DNA of 64,000 nucleotides from Tepidimonas sediminis (GCF_007556605.1 NZ_VJND01000013.1:1-64000); one strand, 5' to 3'; shown: positions 11,030-20,074, numbered from the stretch's first letter. The notes: generated by a model not told the origin, from the letters alone. Translations and numbers: made by a program.

Positions 11030-12714
11030 CCCGCCTCCCCTGCGCCGCCGCCTGCGGCACCGTCCAGCAGCGCGTGCAGCGCCGCCAGCGTGTCGGCCTC
11101 CTCCACCGGCTTGTCGGTGCGCCAGCGCAGGATGCGTGGAAAGCGCACCGCCACGCCGCTCTTGTGGCGCGCGCTGCGCGCCAGCCCTTCGAAGCCGAGC
11201 TCGAACACCAGCGTCGGCTCCACCGCGCGCACCGGGCCGAAGCTGTCGCGCGTGGTGCGGCGGATGATGGCGTCCACCCGCGCCAGCTCCGCGTCGCTCA
11301 GGCCCGAATACGCCTTGGCGAACGGCACCAGCTGGCGGCGCGCGTCGCCGGGCGGGTGGCTCCACAGCGCGAACGTGTAGTCCGAGAACAGCCCGGCGCG
11401 CCGCCCGTGGCCGCGCTGCGCATAGACCAGCACCGCATCCACCGTCCACGGGTCGGCCTTCCACTTCCACCACAGGCCGTCGCGGCGCGTGCGGCCCACC
11501 CCGTAGACGCCGTCGCGGCGCTTCAGCATCAGCCCCTCGGCGCCGACCGTGCGGGCGCGGCGACGCTCGCCGTCGAACCACGCCCAGTCCGCCCCCGGCG
11601 GGGCGATGAGCTCGGGGCTGAGCAAAAGGCGCGCATCGGCCACGGCCTGCACCAGCGCCTGCAGGCGCGCGCGGCGTTCGTGCTGCGGGCGTGTGCGCAG
11701 GTCGGCGCCGTCCTGCTCCAGCAGGTCGTAGGCCAGCAACGCCACCGGCAGCGCGCGCCGCAGCGCCGCGCCGACGCGCTGCCGCCCCAGCCGCCGCTGC
11801 AGCGCCGCAAACGGCTGCGGCGCGCCGTCGCGCCAGACGACGATCTCGCCGTCCAGCACGGTGCCGGGCGGCAGCCGCGCGCCGAGCTCGGCCAGCTCGG
11901 GAAAGCGCTCGGTGATCAGTTCCTCGCCGCGCGACCACAGCGCCACGCCGCCGCGGCGCACCAGCTGCGCGCGGATGCCGTCCCACTTCCATTCGACCAG
12001 CCAGTCCGGCACGGCGCCGAGCTGCGCCGCGGCGGCCTGCGCATCCGCCGGCAGGGCGTGCGCGAGGAAGAACGGATACGGGTGCGCGTCCGGCACGCCG
12101 GCGGCGGGGCCGACCGGCGCCGGCGCGGCCGGGGCCACCAGCGCGCGCCAGTCGTCGGGGCCGGGGCTGGCGTCGGCGTGCGTGTAGCCGATCAGCCGCT
12201 GCGCCACCAGCGCCGGCGGCACGCCGGCCAGCGCCGCCAGCGCCTGCGTCACCAGCAGGCGCGAGACGCCGACGCGCAGCGCGCCGGTGATCAGCTTGCC
12301 GTGCAGCAGCCGCTGCTCCTGCGGCAGGCGCGCCCACTGCGCCTTGAGCCGGGCTGCGCGCTCGTCGGGCGGCAGCCCGCGCAGCGCGCGCACCTGCGCC
12401 ATCCACGCCGCCAGCGGCTGCTGCAGCGGCTGCGCCGGCGGCGGCAGCAGCAGCGCCACCGTCTCGGCCAGGTCGCCCACCGCCTGGTGACACTCGTCGA
12501 ACAGCCACTCGGGCAACCCGGCGACTTCGCGCGCCAGCGCCTTGAACTCGCGCGTCGGCACCGCCTGGCGCGGCTTGCCCCCGGCCAGCAGGTACACCGC
12601 CCAGGCGGCGTCCGCCGCGTCCGCCTGCGCGAAGTAGGTCTGCAGCGCCTGCAGCCGCGCCTGCGTCGAGGTGGTGGCGTCCAGCGCCGCGCAGAGGGCG
12701 GCGAAGTCGTTCAT
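11026..12714 (-). CDS. ATP-dependent DNA ligase, cluster-associated type
   Basis: Seals DNA nicks using ATP. The adenylated lysine is K243 in EWKWDGIR. Downstream nucleotidyltransferase motifs are visible: WSRGEELITERFPEL, VLDGEIVVW, EGLMLKRRDGVYGVGRTRRDGLWWKWKAD. An N-terminal helical DNA-binding domain (about 1-200) and a C-terminal OB domain complete 562 aa. It starts at ATG 12714, overlapping the exonuclease stop by 4 bases (ATGA), and ends in a 4-base overlap with the helicase. It is distinct from the NAD-dependent replicative LigA and from LigD: no polymerase or phosphoesterase domain is fused. Confidence 0.94.
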   Translation of the reverse strand: MNDFAALCAALDATTSTQARLQALQTYFAQADAADAAWAVYLLAGGKPRQAVPTREFKALAREVAGLPEWLFDECHQAVGDLAETVALLLPPPAQPLQQPLAAWMAQVRALRGLPPDERAARLKAQWARLPQEQRLLHGKLITGALRVGVSRLLVTQALAALAGVPPALVAQRLIGYTHADASPGPDDWRALVAPAAPAPVGPAAGVPDAHPYPFFLAHALPADAQAAAAQLGAVPDWLVEWKWDGIRAQLVRRGGVALWSRGEELITERFPELAELGARLPPGTVLDGEIVVWRDGAPQPFAALQRRLGRQRVGAALRRALPVALLAYDLLEQDGADLRTRPQHERRARLQALVQAVADARLLLSPELIAPPGADWAWFDGERRRARTVGAEGLMLKRRDGVYGVGRTRRDGLWWKWKADPWTVDAVLVYAQRGHGRRAGLFSDYTFALWSHPPGDARRQLVPFAKAYSGLSDAELARVDAIIRRTTRDSFGPVRAVEPTLVFELGFEGLARSARHKSGVAVRFPRILRWRTDKPVEEADTLAALHALLDGAAGGGAGEAG

Positions 12715-13814
12715 GCCGCCGCCTCCTCGGGCTCGCCCTCGACCGCCTGCGCCGGCGCCGCCCCGGGGGCCGGCGCCGCGGCCGGCAGCGCTGCGTCGTC
12801 TCCGGCCTCGTCGCCGCCGAACGCGGTGGCCAGCGGCTGCGCCTCCAGGCCCTGCTCCTGCAGGTGGCGCACCAGCGGCATCACGTGGCCGTGCGTCACC
12901 CGCACGCACCCGGCGCCGCTGGCCTCAATCGCGCGCAGCAGCGCCGGCCAGTCGGCGTGATCCGACAGCACGAAGCCCGCGTCCACCCCGCGGCGGCGGC
13001 GCTGGCCGCGCACCAGCATCCAGCCGCTGACGTGCGCGTCGGCCTGCTCGCCCAGGCGCCGCAGTGCGCGCCCGCCCTGCGCCGCCGGCGGCGCCAGCAC
13101 CAGAGCCCCGGCGGCCTGCGCCCGGCCCGTCGCGGCGGTCAGCGGCTGCGTCGGCGCCAGCGCCACGCCCAGCGCCCGGTGCACGGCGTTGAGGGGCTCC
13201 ACCGCCGGATGCACCAGGATCGGCCCCGGCAGGGCCGAGCCGGCGCGGGCCAGCGCCGCCAGCAGCCGCTGCGCCTTGCCCAGGCCGTAGGCGTAGACGA
13301 CGCTGACGCGCCCGGCCTCGGCGTGGCCCCGCCACCAGCTGAGCAGCCGCGCCAGCTCCTCATTCGGGTCGGGCCAGCGGTAGATCGGCAGCCCGAAGGT
13401 CGATTCGGTGATGAAGGTGTGGCAGCGCACCGGCTCGAACGGGGCGCTGACGCCGTCGGCGTCGAGCTTGTAGTCGCCGGAGACGACCCAGACCTCGCCG
13501 CGGTGCGCCAGCCGCACCTGCGCCGAGCCGAGCACGTGCCCGGCCGGATGCAGCGACACGCGCACCGCGCCGATCGTCAGCGCCTCGCCGTAGCGCAGCG
13601 GCTGCACGGCGAGGTCCTCGCCGAGCCGGGCGCGCAGCAGCGGCGCGCAGTGCTCGTGCGCCAGGTAGGCCGCATGGCCGCGGCGCGCGTGGTCCGCATG
13701 CGCGTGCGTGATGACGGCGCGCGCCACGGGCCGCCAAGGATCGATGTAGAAGTCTCCCGCTGGGCAATAAAGCCCCTCGGGACGCACCGTCACCAACGCC
13801 TGCCGCTGCGCCAT
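12711..13814 (-). CDS. Ligase-associated exonuclease, metallo-beta-lactamase/beta-CASP fold
   Basis: First gene of the repair operon (367 aa). The metallo-beta-lactamase signature HAHADHARRG is at 37-46, followed by HPAGHVLGSAQV, SGDYK, and the C-terminal beta-CASP-like motifs SDHADW and THGH. This family (mRNA 3'-end-processing-factor-like) is found encoded next to Lhr-Core, ligase and PdeM. It should be a metal-dependent nuclease. The C-terminal Ala/Pro/Glu tail after about 330 is low complexity. The ATG at 13814 faces thpR, leaving about 90 bases for the operon promoter. Confidence 0.92.
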   Translation of the reverse strand: MAQRQALVTVRPEGLYCPAGDFYIDPWRPVARAVITHAHADHARRGHAAYLAHEHCAPLLRARLGEDLAVQPLRYGEALTIGAVRVSLHPAGHVLGSAQVRLAHRGEVWVVSGDYKLDADGVSAPFEPVRCHTFITESTFGLPIYRWPDPNEELARLLSWWRGHAEAGRVSVVYAYGLGKAQRLLAALARAGSALPGPILVHPAVEPLNAVHRALGVALAPTQPLTAATGRAQAAGALVLAPPAAQGGRALRRLGEQADAHVSGWMLVRGQRRRRGVDAGFVLSDHADWPALLRAIEASGAGCVRVTHGHVMPLVRHLQEQGLEAQPLATAFGGDEAGDDAALPAAAPAPGAAPAQAVEGEPEEAAA

Positions 13815-13903
13815 CGGCGCGCAGTGTAGCCAGACGCGGCACGGGCGTGCGCCGCGCGCTACAGTAGCCCCGCATCCCGCCCGTGCCGCATCCGCCCGTC
13901 GCC

Positions 13904-14464
13904 ATGATTCCCGCCGCCGACGCCACGCTGCGCCTGTTCGTCGCCCTGTGGCCGGACGAAGCCACGCGCGCGCGGCTGCAGGCGCTGGCCGACGCCTGGC
14001 ACTGGCCGCCGGGCGTGCGCCGCTGCGCGCCGGCGGACTGGCATGTCACGCTGCACTTCCTCGGCGCGGTGCCGGCGGCGCGGCTTGCGGCGCTGCGCGC
14101 CGCGCTGGCGGTGCCGTGGACGCCGTTCACGCTGACGCTGACCAAGGCGCAGCGCTGGCCGCGCGGGCTGGCGGTGCTGACCGCCGCGGCGGTGCCGGCG
14201 CCGCTGGCGGCGCTGCACCGCCGGCTCGGACAGGCCCTGACGGCGCTGGCGCTGCCGGTGGAGCGCCGGCCGCTGCGCCCGCACGTCACGCTGGCGCGCC
14301 GCGCCGAGGAGGCCGAGCCGCCGCCGGCCGTCGCCCCGCTGGCGTGGCCGGTGACCGCCTACGCCCTCGTGCAGTCCACCGGCGAGCCGGCGCGGCGCTA
14401 CCGCATCCTGCAGCGCTACGCGCCGCCGGCAACCGGTACCATCGCGCCGCCGACATCGGCGTAA
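13904..14464 (+). CDS. thpR: RNA 2',3'-cyclic phosphodiesterase
   Basis: 2H phosphoesterase (186 aa) with the two HxTx signatures: HVTLHFLG at 47-54 and HVTLAR near 126. It opens cyclic phosphates on RNA ends and was formerly called 2'-5' RNA ligase. The ATG at 13904 (MIPAADATLRLFVALW) fits the family N-terminus; an in-frame GTG at 13883 would add seven residues. It is divergent from the repair operon, which may be relevant because both act on nucleic-acid ends, although co-regulation is only a guess. Confidence 0.9.
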   Translation: MIPAADATLRLFVALWPDEATRARLQALADAWHWPPGVRRCAPADWHVTLHFLGAVPAARLAALRAALAVPWTPFTLTLTKAQRWPRGLAVLTAAAVPAPLAALHRRLGQALTALALPVERRPLRPHVTLARRAEEAEPPPAVAPLAWPVTAYALVQSTGEPARRYRILQRYAPPATGTIAPPTSA

Positions 14465-14503
14465 CCGGATTTCATCCCGACACCCCAACGAGGTTGCATT
14501 CCC

Positions 14504-15316
14504 ATGGGCATGGACGTCATCGACTACGAGATCCGCGGCGCGGAGATGCAGTTCGTCGAGATCGAGCTCGACCCCGGCGAGGCCGCCATCGGCGAGGCCG
14601 GCAGCCTGATGATGATGGACGACGGCATCGTCATGGACACCGTCTTCGGCGACGGCAGCGCGCAACAGGGCGGCTTCTTCGGCAAACTGCTGGGCGCCGG
14701 CAAGCGCCTCATCACCGGCGAGTCGCTGTTCACGACCGTCTACGTCAACCAGGGCGCAGGCAAGCGCCGCGTGGCGTTTGCCGCCCCGTACCCCGGCAAG
14801 ATCCTGCCGATGGATCTGAAGGCGCTCGGCGGCACGCTGATCTGCCAGAAGGACGCCTTCCTGTGCGCCGCGCGCGGGGTCAGCCTGGGGGTGGCGCTGC
14901 AGCGCAAGCTGTCGGTGGGTTTCTTCGGCGGCGAGGGCTTCATCATGCAGCGTCTGGACGGCGACGGACTGGCGTTCGTGCACGCCGGCGGCACCGTCGT
15001 GCGGCGCGAACTGGCCGCCGGGCAGGTGCTGCGCGTCGACACCGGCTGCGTGGTGGCCTACACGCCGCAGGTCGACTTCGGCATCGAATATGTCGGCAAG
15101 ATCAAGACCGCGCTGTTCGGCGGCGAGGGGCTGTTCCTGGCCACGCTGCGCGGCCCCGGCACCGTGTGGCTGCAGAGCCTGCCGTTCTCGCGCCTGGCCT
15201 CGCGCGTGTTCGCCGCCGCGCCGCAGCTCGGGGGCCGGCGCGAGGAAGGCTCGCTGCTGGGCGGCTTTGCCGCCGGCGGTCTGGCCGGCGGGTTGCTGGG
15301 CGGCGACGACGAGTGA
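14504..15316 (+). CDS. AIM24 / TIGR00266 family protein
   Basis: A 270-aa beta-rich protein beginning [36 protein letters not shown]-like, the typical opening of the AIM24 family. Internal repeats of the family appear ([41 protein letters not shown]). The tail is rich in Gly, with GGF/GGL repeats that could insert or pack in a membrane. Bacterial members have no firmly known function. It starts at ATG 14504, with ATG 14510 two codons on as an alternative, and ends before a strong hairpin that separates it from the convergent threonine ammonia-lyase gene. Confidence 0.88.
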   Translation: MGMDVIDYEIRGAEMQFVEIELDPGEAAIGEAGSLMMMDDGIVMDTVFGDGSAQQGGFFGKLLGAGKRLITGESLFTTVYVNQGAGKRRVAFAAPYPGKILPMDLKALGGTLICQKDAFLCAARGVSLGVALQRKLSVGFFGGEGFIMQRLDGDGLAFVHAGGTVVRRELAAGQVLRVDTGCVVAYTPQVDFGIEYVGKIKTALFGGEGLFLATLRGPGTVWLQSLPFSRLASRVFAAAPQLGGRREEGSLLGGFAAGGLAGGLLGGDDE

Positions 15317-15322
15317 GGCGGC

Positions 15323-15341
15323 CGCCCCGCCGCGCGGGGCG
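15323..15341. terminator. GC-rich hairpin between convergent genes
   Basis: CGCCCCGC and GCGGGGCG form a perfect 8-base-pair stem with a 3-base loop. It lies between the stop codons of the AIM24-family gene and the threonine ammonia-lyase gene. No T-run follows on either strand, so any termination would be U-tract-independent. Confidence 0.5.
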
Positions 15342-16541
15342 CTAGCGCGGCGCCACCTCGAAGCCCGCGGCGCGCAGCGCCGCCAGCACCTCCTGCACAT
15401 GCCGGGACCCGCGCGTCTGCAGCACCAGCTCGATCTCGACGTTCTGCGCCGCCAGCAGCGTGAAGGCGCGCTGGTGGTGCACCTGGTCGATGTTGGCGCC
15501 GGCCTCGGCCACCACCGCGGCGATGCGCGCCAGCTGCCCGGGCAGGTCGCGCGTGCTGACCACCAGCCGCGCCAGCCGCCCGGCGCGCACCATGCCGCGC
15601 TCGATGATCGAGGCCAGCAGCAACGGGTCGAGGTTGCCGCCGCACAGCACCAGCCCGACGCGCCGCCCGGCAAAGCGCTGCGGGTGCTTCAGCACCGCCG
15701 CCAGCCCGGCGGCGCCGGCCCCCTCGACCAGCGTCTTCTCGATGTCCAGCAGCAGCACGATGGCCTGCTCCAGGTCCTCCTCGTCCACCACCAGCCAGTC
15801 GTCCACGTGGCGGCGCGCCAGCGCCAGCGTGCGCTGCCCCGGGGCGGCCACCGCGATGCCCTCGGCGATGGTGTTGCCGCCCACCGGCCAGTGGCTGCCG
15901 GTCAGCGCGTTGACCATCGCCGCGAAGCGCCGCGTCTGCACCCCCACCACCTCGATGTCGGGCTTGAGCGCCTTGGCCACCAGCGCCATGCCGCCGATCA
16001 GCCCGCCGCCGCCGGCGGCCACCACCAGCACCTCCAGCTGCGGCTGCGCGCGCAGCATCTCCAGCGCCACCGTGCCCTGGCCCGCGATCACCGCCTCGTC
16101 GTCGTACGGGTGCACGAAGGTCAGCCCCTGCTCGGCGGCCAGCCGGTCGGCGTGCTCGCGCGCCTGCTCCAGCGTCTCGCCGTGCAGCACCACCTCGGCG
16201 CCCAGCGCGCGCGTGCGCTCGACCTTGACGCCCGGCGTGAAGCGCGGCATCACGATCACCGCCCGCATCCCGAGCCGCTGCGCATGGTAGGCCACCCCCT
16301 GCGCATGGTTGCCGGCCGACATCGCCACCACGCCGCGCGCACGCTCCTGCGGGCCGAGCTGCGCCAGCTTGTTGCACGCACCGCGCTCCTTGAACGAGGC
16401 GGTGTACTGCAGGTTCTCGAACTTCAGGAACAGCTGCGCCCCGGTGATCTGCGACAGCGTGCGCGATTCCAGGCACGGCGTCTCCAGCACCTGCCCCTCG
16501 AGGCGACGCGCCGCCGCCTGCACATCCGCCAATTCCACCAT
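15342..16541 (-). CDS. ilvA: Threonine ammonia-lyase (threonine dehydratase) with ACT domain
   Basis: PLP enzyme deaminating L-threonine to 2-oxobutanoate. The PLP lysine is in TASFKERGACNKL (about 56), the phosphate-binding glycine loop is AAGGGGLIGGMA (about 182), and the C-terminal catalytic serine region is VLCGGNLDP. One ACT-like domain (about 325-399, LARLVVSTRDLPGQLARIAAVV) follows, giving 399 aa. This is the shorter single-ACT form, not the 500-residue biosynthetic IlvA with two ACT repeats, so a catabolic role is possible. The ATG at 16541 has GGAGGAGA upstream. It is divergent from the glutamine-synthetase-like gene. Confidence 0.9.
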   Translation of the reverse strand: MVELADVQAAARRLEGQVLETPCLESRTLSQITGAQLFLKFENLQYTASFKERGACNKLAQLGPQERARGVVAMSAGNHAQGVAYHAQRLGMRAVIVMPRFTPGVKVERTRALGAEVVLHGETLEQAREHADRLAAEQGLTFVHPYDDEAVIAGQGTVALEMLRAQPQLEVLVVAAGGGGLIGGMALVAKALKPDIEVVGVQTRRFAAMVNALTGSHWPVGGNTIAEGIAVAAPGQRTLALARRHVDDWLVVDEEDLEQAIVLLLDIEKTLVEGAGAAGLAAVLKHPQRFAGRRVGLVLCGGNLDPLLLASIIERGMVRAGRLARLVVSTRDLPGQLARIAAVVAEAGANIDQVHHQRAFTLLAAQNVEIELVLQTRGSRHVQEVLAALRAAGFEVAPR

Positions 16542-16642
16542 CGCCCTGTCTCCTCCGATCGGCGGCCCCGCGCCGCCCCTCGGCCGCCATTGTGCCGGCG
16601 CGCCGGCGGCAGTGGCGCTGCCCGCGCGCGCCGGCGTGGCCC

Positions 16643-16670
16643 TTGCGGCGGCGCCACCCGTGCGCATACT
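16643..16670 (+). promoter_or_regulatory. Possible sigma-70 promoter of the glutamine-synthetase-like gene
   Basis: TTGCGG and CATACT are separated by 16 bases, ending 31 bases before the ATG at 16702. The -10 element sits in one of the few AT-containing patches of the divergent intergenic region. Spacing is slightly short and the match only fair. Confidence 0.35.
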
Positions 16671-16701
16671 GTGCGCTCCATCCCATCCCGACACGACGGC
16701 C

Positions 16702-18048
16702 ATGCAAAGCGACGACGCCTCCACCATCGAGCGCTGGCTCGACCAGCACCGCATCACCGAGGTCGAGTGCCTGATCCCGGACATGGCCGGGCAGGCGCGC
16801 GGCAAGATCGTGCCGCGCCACAAGTACCGCCCCGCCGAAGGGTTGCGGCTGCCGATGGCGGTGCTGGAGATGACCGTCACCGGCGCCTACCCGGAGGAAG
16901 ACTTCACCCCGGTGGCCGACCCCGACATGCGGCTGCTGCCCGACCCGGCCGCGCTGCGCCTGGTGCCGTGGGCCAAGGAGCCCACGGCGCAGATCATCCA
17001 CGACTGCGTGCGCTTCGACGGCACGCCGGTGGAGCTGTCGCCGCGCAACGTGCTGCGCCGCATCGTGGCCGAATACGAGCGCGACGGCTTCAAGCCCATC
17101 GTCGCGCCGGAAATCGAGTTCTACCTCGTGCAGATCGAGCCGGACGAGGACATCCCGCTCAAACCCCCGGTGGGGCGCACGCAGCGCACCGAGGCCGGCA
17201 TGCAGAGCTTCTCGATCGACGCCGTCAACGAATACGACGACATCTTCGACGTCATCTACGACTGGTGCGAGGCGCAGGGCCTGCAGCTCGACACCCTGAT
17301 CCACGAGATGGGCACGGCGCAGATGGAGGTCAACCTCGACCACGGCGAGCCGCTGGCGCTGGCCGACCAGGTGTTCCTGTTCAAGCGCACCGTGCGCGAA
17401 GCCGCCATCCGCCACGGCATGTACGCCACCTTCATGGCCAAGCCGATGCAGGGCCAGCCCGGCAGCGCGATGCACATCCACCAGAGCGTGCTGGACCTGG
17501 CCAGCGGCCGCAACGCCTTCTCCAACCCCGACGGCAGTCCCTCGGACGCGTTCTTCCACTTCATCGGCGGGCTGCAGACCTACCTGCCGGAGGCGATGCC
17601 GTTCTTCGCCCCCTACATCAACAGCTACCGGCGCCTGAGCCGCTACACCGCCGCGCCGATCAACCTCAGCTGGGGCTACGACAACCGCACCTGCGGCCTG
17701 CGCGTGCCCAATGCCGCGCCGCAGGCGCGCCGCGTCGAAAACCGCCTGGCCGGCGTGGACGCCAACCCCTACCTGGTGATCGCGGCCAGCCTGGCGTGCG
17801 GGCTGCTGGGCATGCGCCAGCGCCTGCAGCCCAGCGAACCGCTGGCCGGCAGCGCCTACGAGCAGCCGCACCAGCTGCCGCGTCACCTCGACGATGCGGT
17901 GGAGCGCCTGATGCGCTGCGAGCCGCTGGCCGAGCTGTTCGGCGCGCACTTCATCCGCACCTACGGCGCCATCAAGGCCGCCGAGTACGCCGAATACTTC
18001 GACGTCATCAGCCCGTGGGAGCGGCGTTACCTGCTGCTCAATGTCTGA
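16702..18048 (+). CDS. Glutamine synthetase family protein (gamma-glutamylpolyamine synthetase-like)
   Basis: 448-aa ATP-dependent ligase of the glutamine synthetase fold. Metal and substrate ligands are visible: PEIEFYLV (about 139), HEMGTAQMEVNLDHG (about 205), GSAMHIHQSV (about 256), NRTCGLRVPNAAPQARRVENRL (about 332-352) and GVDANPYLVIAAS. The adenylylation-site sequence NLYDLPPEE of housekeeping GlnA is not present; the equivalent area reads SAYEQPHQLP. This and the length point to the PuuA/GlnA-like branch acting on polyamines or other amines rather than nitrogen assimilation. Substrate cannot be fixed from sequence. The ATG at 16702 was chosen from the family start. Confidence 0.88.
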   Translation: MQSDDASTIERWLDQHRITEVECLIPDMAGQARGKIVPRHKYRPAEGLRLPMAVLEMTVTGAYPEEDFTPVADPDMRLLPDPAALRLVPWAKEPTAQIIHDCVRFDGTPVELSPRNVLRRIVAEYERDGFKPIVAPEIEFYLVQIEPDEDIPLKPPVGRTQRTEAGMQSFSIDAVNEYDDIFDVIYDWCEAQGLQLDTLIHEMGTAQMEVNLDHGEPLALADQVFLFKRTVREAAIRHGMYATFMAKPMQGQPGSAMHIHQSVLDLASGRNAFSNPDGSPSDAFFHFIGGLQTYLPEAMPFFAPYINSYRRLSRYTAAPINLSWGYDNRTCGLRVPNAAPQARRVENRLAGVDANPYLVIAASLACGLLGMRQRLQPSEPLAGSAYEQPHQLPRHLDDAVERLMRCEPLAELFGAHFIRTYGAIKAAEYAEYFDVISPWERRYLLLNV

Positions 18049-18063
18049 GACAGGGCAGCGCTT

Positions 18064-18513
18064 TCAGGTGCGCGCCACCGGCGGGGCGCCATCGCCGGCG
18101 GCCGCCCCGTCGGGGTGATCGCGCTCCCAGTGCCAGCGCGCCACTTCCAGCCACACCGCCGCGCGCGCGAACAGCTCCGGGCGGCGCCGCTGCAGCGCCA
18201 CCAGGTGGACGTCATCGGGATTGAGCCGCACCAGCAGCTCCAGGTGGTGTTCGACGTACAGCGCGGCCTGCGCAGGCGGCCACGCACCGAGGTTGGCCGG
18301 CACCCCGACCAGCGCGCCTTCGCGCGCGTGCTGCAGCACGCGCTGCAGATCGGCCAGCGCGTGCTCCAGCAGCAGCGCCAGCGAGCGGCCCTCGGCGCGC
18401 AGCCCGGCATCGTGATCCTGCAGCAGCTGGCGCGCCACCCGCTGCACGTCGGCCAGCGAGCGCAGGTGCCGCGGCCCGTCGTCACCCTGCAGCGTCCCGT
18501 CGTCGCGTTCCAT
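18064..18513 (-). CDS. Conserved-looking hypothetical protein, mostly helical
   Basis: 149 aa starting MERDDGTLQGDDGPRHLRSL at ATG 18513. The body is amphipathic helix (LADVQRVARQLLQDHDAGLRAEGRSLALLLEHALADLQRVL), followed by a Pro/Trp-containing C-terminal half (LYVEHHLELLVRLNPDDVHL, VALQRRRPELFARAAVWLEVARWHWERDHP). There is no signal peptide, membrane helix or known motif. It converges on the glutamine-synthetase-like gene with a 15-base gap and lies downstream of the diguanylate cyclase on the same strand. I do not recognise the family. Confidence 0.6.
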   Translation of the reverse strand: MERDDGTLQGDDGPRHLRSLADVQRVARQLLQDHDAGLRAEGRSLALLLEHALADLQRVLQHAREGALVGVPANLGAWPPAQAALYVEHHLELLVRLNPDDVHLVALQRRRPELFARAAVWLEVARWHWERDHPDGAAAGDGAPPVART

Positions 18514-18635
18514 GGCCCGTCCCCCGGCGCGGCAGCCGCGCCGCACCCGCTGGCGCGACCGCCTGCACCGCATTGTCCGCGGCGAGGCGGCGCGCCGCAC
18601 TCCGCGTTTGCCCCAACCCCCACCGCCGCGCGGCT

Positions 18636-19553
18636 TCACGCCGGCGCGGTGCGGCCGCGCGCGCCCTTGGCGCGGTACAGCGCCGCATCGGCGCGGCGCA
18701 CCAGGTCGCCGCCGCCGCGGTCGCCGGGCTCGCACTCGGCCCAGCCGATGCTCACCGACGCCGGCTCCCCATCGCCGAGCGCGAACGCCGCCAGCGCCCG
18801 ACGCACCGGCGCGACCAGCCGCCGTGCCAGCGCGGCGGCCTCCCCCAGCCCGGTGTGCGGACACAGCAGCGCGAATTCGTCGCCGCCCAGGCGGGCGGCC
18901 AGATCGGTGCGGCGCCGCGCCCCTTCCAGCACCGCCGCCACCGCCCGCAGCGCCTCGTCGCCGCGCTCGTGCCCCAGCTGGTCGTTGATCGCCTTGAAGC
19001 GGTCCAGGTCCAGGTACAGCAGCGCCACCGGCTGGCCGTAGCGCGCCCACGCCTCGTAGCATGCCTGCAGCTCGGCGCGGAAGCGGCGCCGGTTGGCCAG
19101 CCCGGTCAGCTCGTCGGTCTCGCTGAGCGCGCGCAGCCGCTCCTGCAGCTGGCGCCGGTGCGTGATGTTGCTGGCCACCCACAGCACCACCGCCTCGCCC
19201 TCGACGGTGAACGGCAGCGGCATGACGCGCCCCTCGAACCAGATCGGCTCGGCCGGCCCGACGTCCGACAGGCCGCGCACGTCGCGGTTGCTCAGCTCGT
19301 ATTCGACGATGCGCAGCCCGCCGTCGCGCAGCGCGGCCCGGATGTCGGCCAGGAACGCCTCGGCGCGCGCCGGCACCAGCACCTCGTGCAGCGTGCGCCC
19401 CACCAGCGGACTGCCGTCGTGGTAATAACGCGTGTCGGCGCCGCCGAACACCGCCACGTAGCGCCCGGAGGCGCTCAGCACGAACGCCGGATCCGGCAGG
19501 CTGCGCAGCAGCGCCTGCAGCTGCTCGGCGTCGAACCGGATGCTCACGCGCAT
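18636..19553 (-). CDS. PAS-GGDEF diguanylate cyclase
   Basis: Makes c-di-GMP from two GTP. The N-terminal PAS-like sensor (about 10-135: SLPDPAFVLSASGRYVAVFGG, ending VASNITHRRQLQERL) is joined to a GGDEF domain (about 145-305). The latter has DELTGLANRRRF, the intact signature RLGGDEF and an upstream inhibitory RxxD site (RRTD) five residues before it. The protein should therefore be active and product-inhibited. No membrane helix is seen, so it is probably cytosolic. ATG 19553 is preceded by GAGGAGA. It adds to the several c-di-GMP-related genes in the window. Confidence 0.93.
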   Translation of the reverse strand: MRVSIRFDAEQLQALLRSLPDPAFVLSASGRYVAVFGGADTRYYHDGSPLVGRTLHEVLVPARAEAFLADIRAALRDGGLRIVEYELSNRDVRGLSDVGPAEPIWFEGRVMPLPFTVEGEAVVLWVASNITHRRQLQERLRALSETDELTGLANRRRFRAELQACYEAWARYGQPVALLYLDLDRFKAINDQLGHERGDEALRAVAAVLEGARRRTDLAARLGGDEFALLCPHTGLGEAAALARRLVAPVRRALAAFALGDGEPASVSIGWAECEPGDRGGGDLVRRADAALYRAKGARGRTAPA

Positions 19554-19772
19554 GCTCTCCTCGGCCGCGCGCCGCGGCGCCGACCCGGCATCGCCGCCGC
19601 CCCGCTGGCGCCGGCCCGTCTGGGTCGCCAATCTAGCGCATCGCCGCCACTGTCGAGCCGCGGCGAGCAGTCGACGGGCGGCGCTTGCCGAGGCACGCGC
19701 CACCGACTACGCTATGCCAGGTGGGCCGGCCGCGGCCGGCCGCCCGTCGTGCTTTTCGGGGCCGCGCAAGCC

Positions 19773-19997
19773 ATGGACGTCACTTCTTCCTCGCTGGTCA
19801 CCCAGGCCGCCACCTCCGCCGCGCAGGGACCGATGGCGGCGCAGATCCTGACGCTGCGCAAGGCGCTGCAGCTGCAGCAGCAAGGCGCGCTGGCCCTGCT
19901 GCAGGCGCTGCCGGCTCCCACCTCCACGCCCGCCACCGGGCCGCAGCCGCTGGCGCGCGAAGGCACGCTGGGCACGCGCCTCAACGTGATGGTCTGA
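19773..19997 (+). CDS. Small YjfB-like putative motility protein
   Basis: 74 aa from ATG 19773. The pattern (start MDVTSSSLVTQAATSAAQG, central QILTLRKALQLQQQGALALLQALP, end GTRLNVMV) matches the small YjfB family, annotated as putative motility proteins with unknown mechanism. It stands alone, divergent from the diguanylate cyclase and convergent on the tRNA gene. The ribosome site is weak. No flagellar operon is adjacent. Confidence 0.7.
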   Translation: MDVTSSSLVTQAATSAAQGPMAAQILTLRKALQLQQQGALALLQALPAPTSTPATGPQPLAREGTLGTRLNVMV

Positions 19998-20074
19998 ACG
20001 GGAGGGGGCGCCCGCTGCCGGCCTGGTTTCGGCGCCAAGCCGGGCCGCCGCGGCGGCCGAGGGGCGAGCGAAGA

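Noticed and set aside
18573-19772. Upstream extension of the frame that ends in the YjfB-like gene
   Set aside because: The extension lies opposite the diguanylate cyclase and has antisense-type composition; only the last 74 codons look like a protein family.
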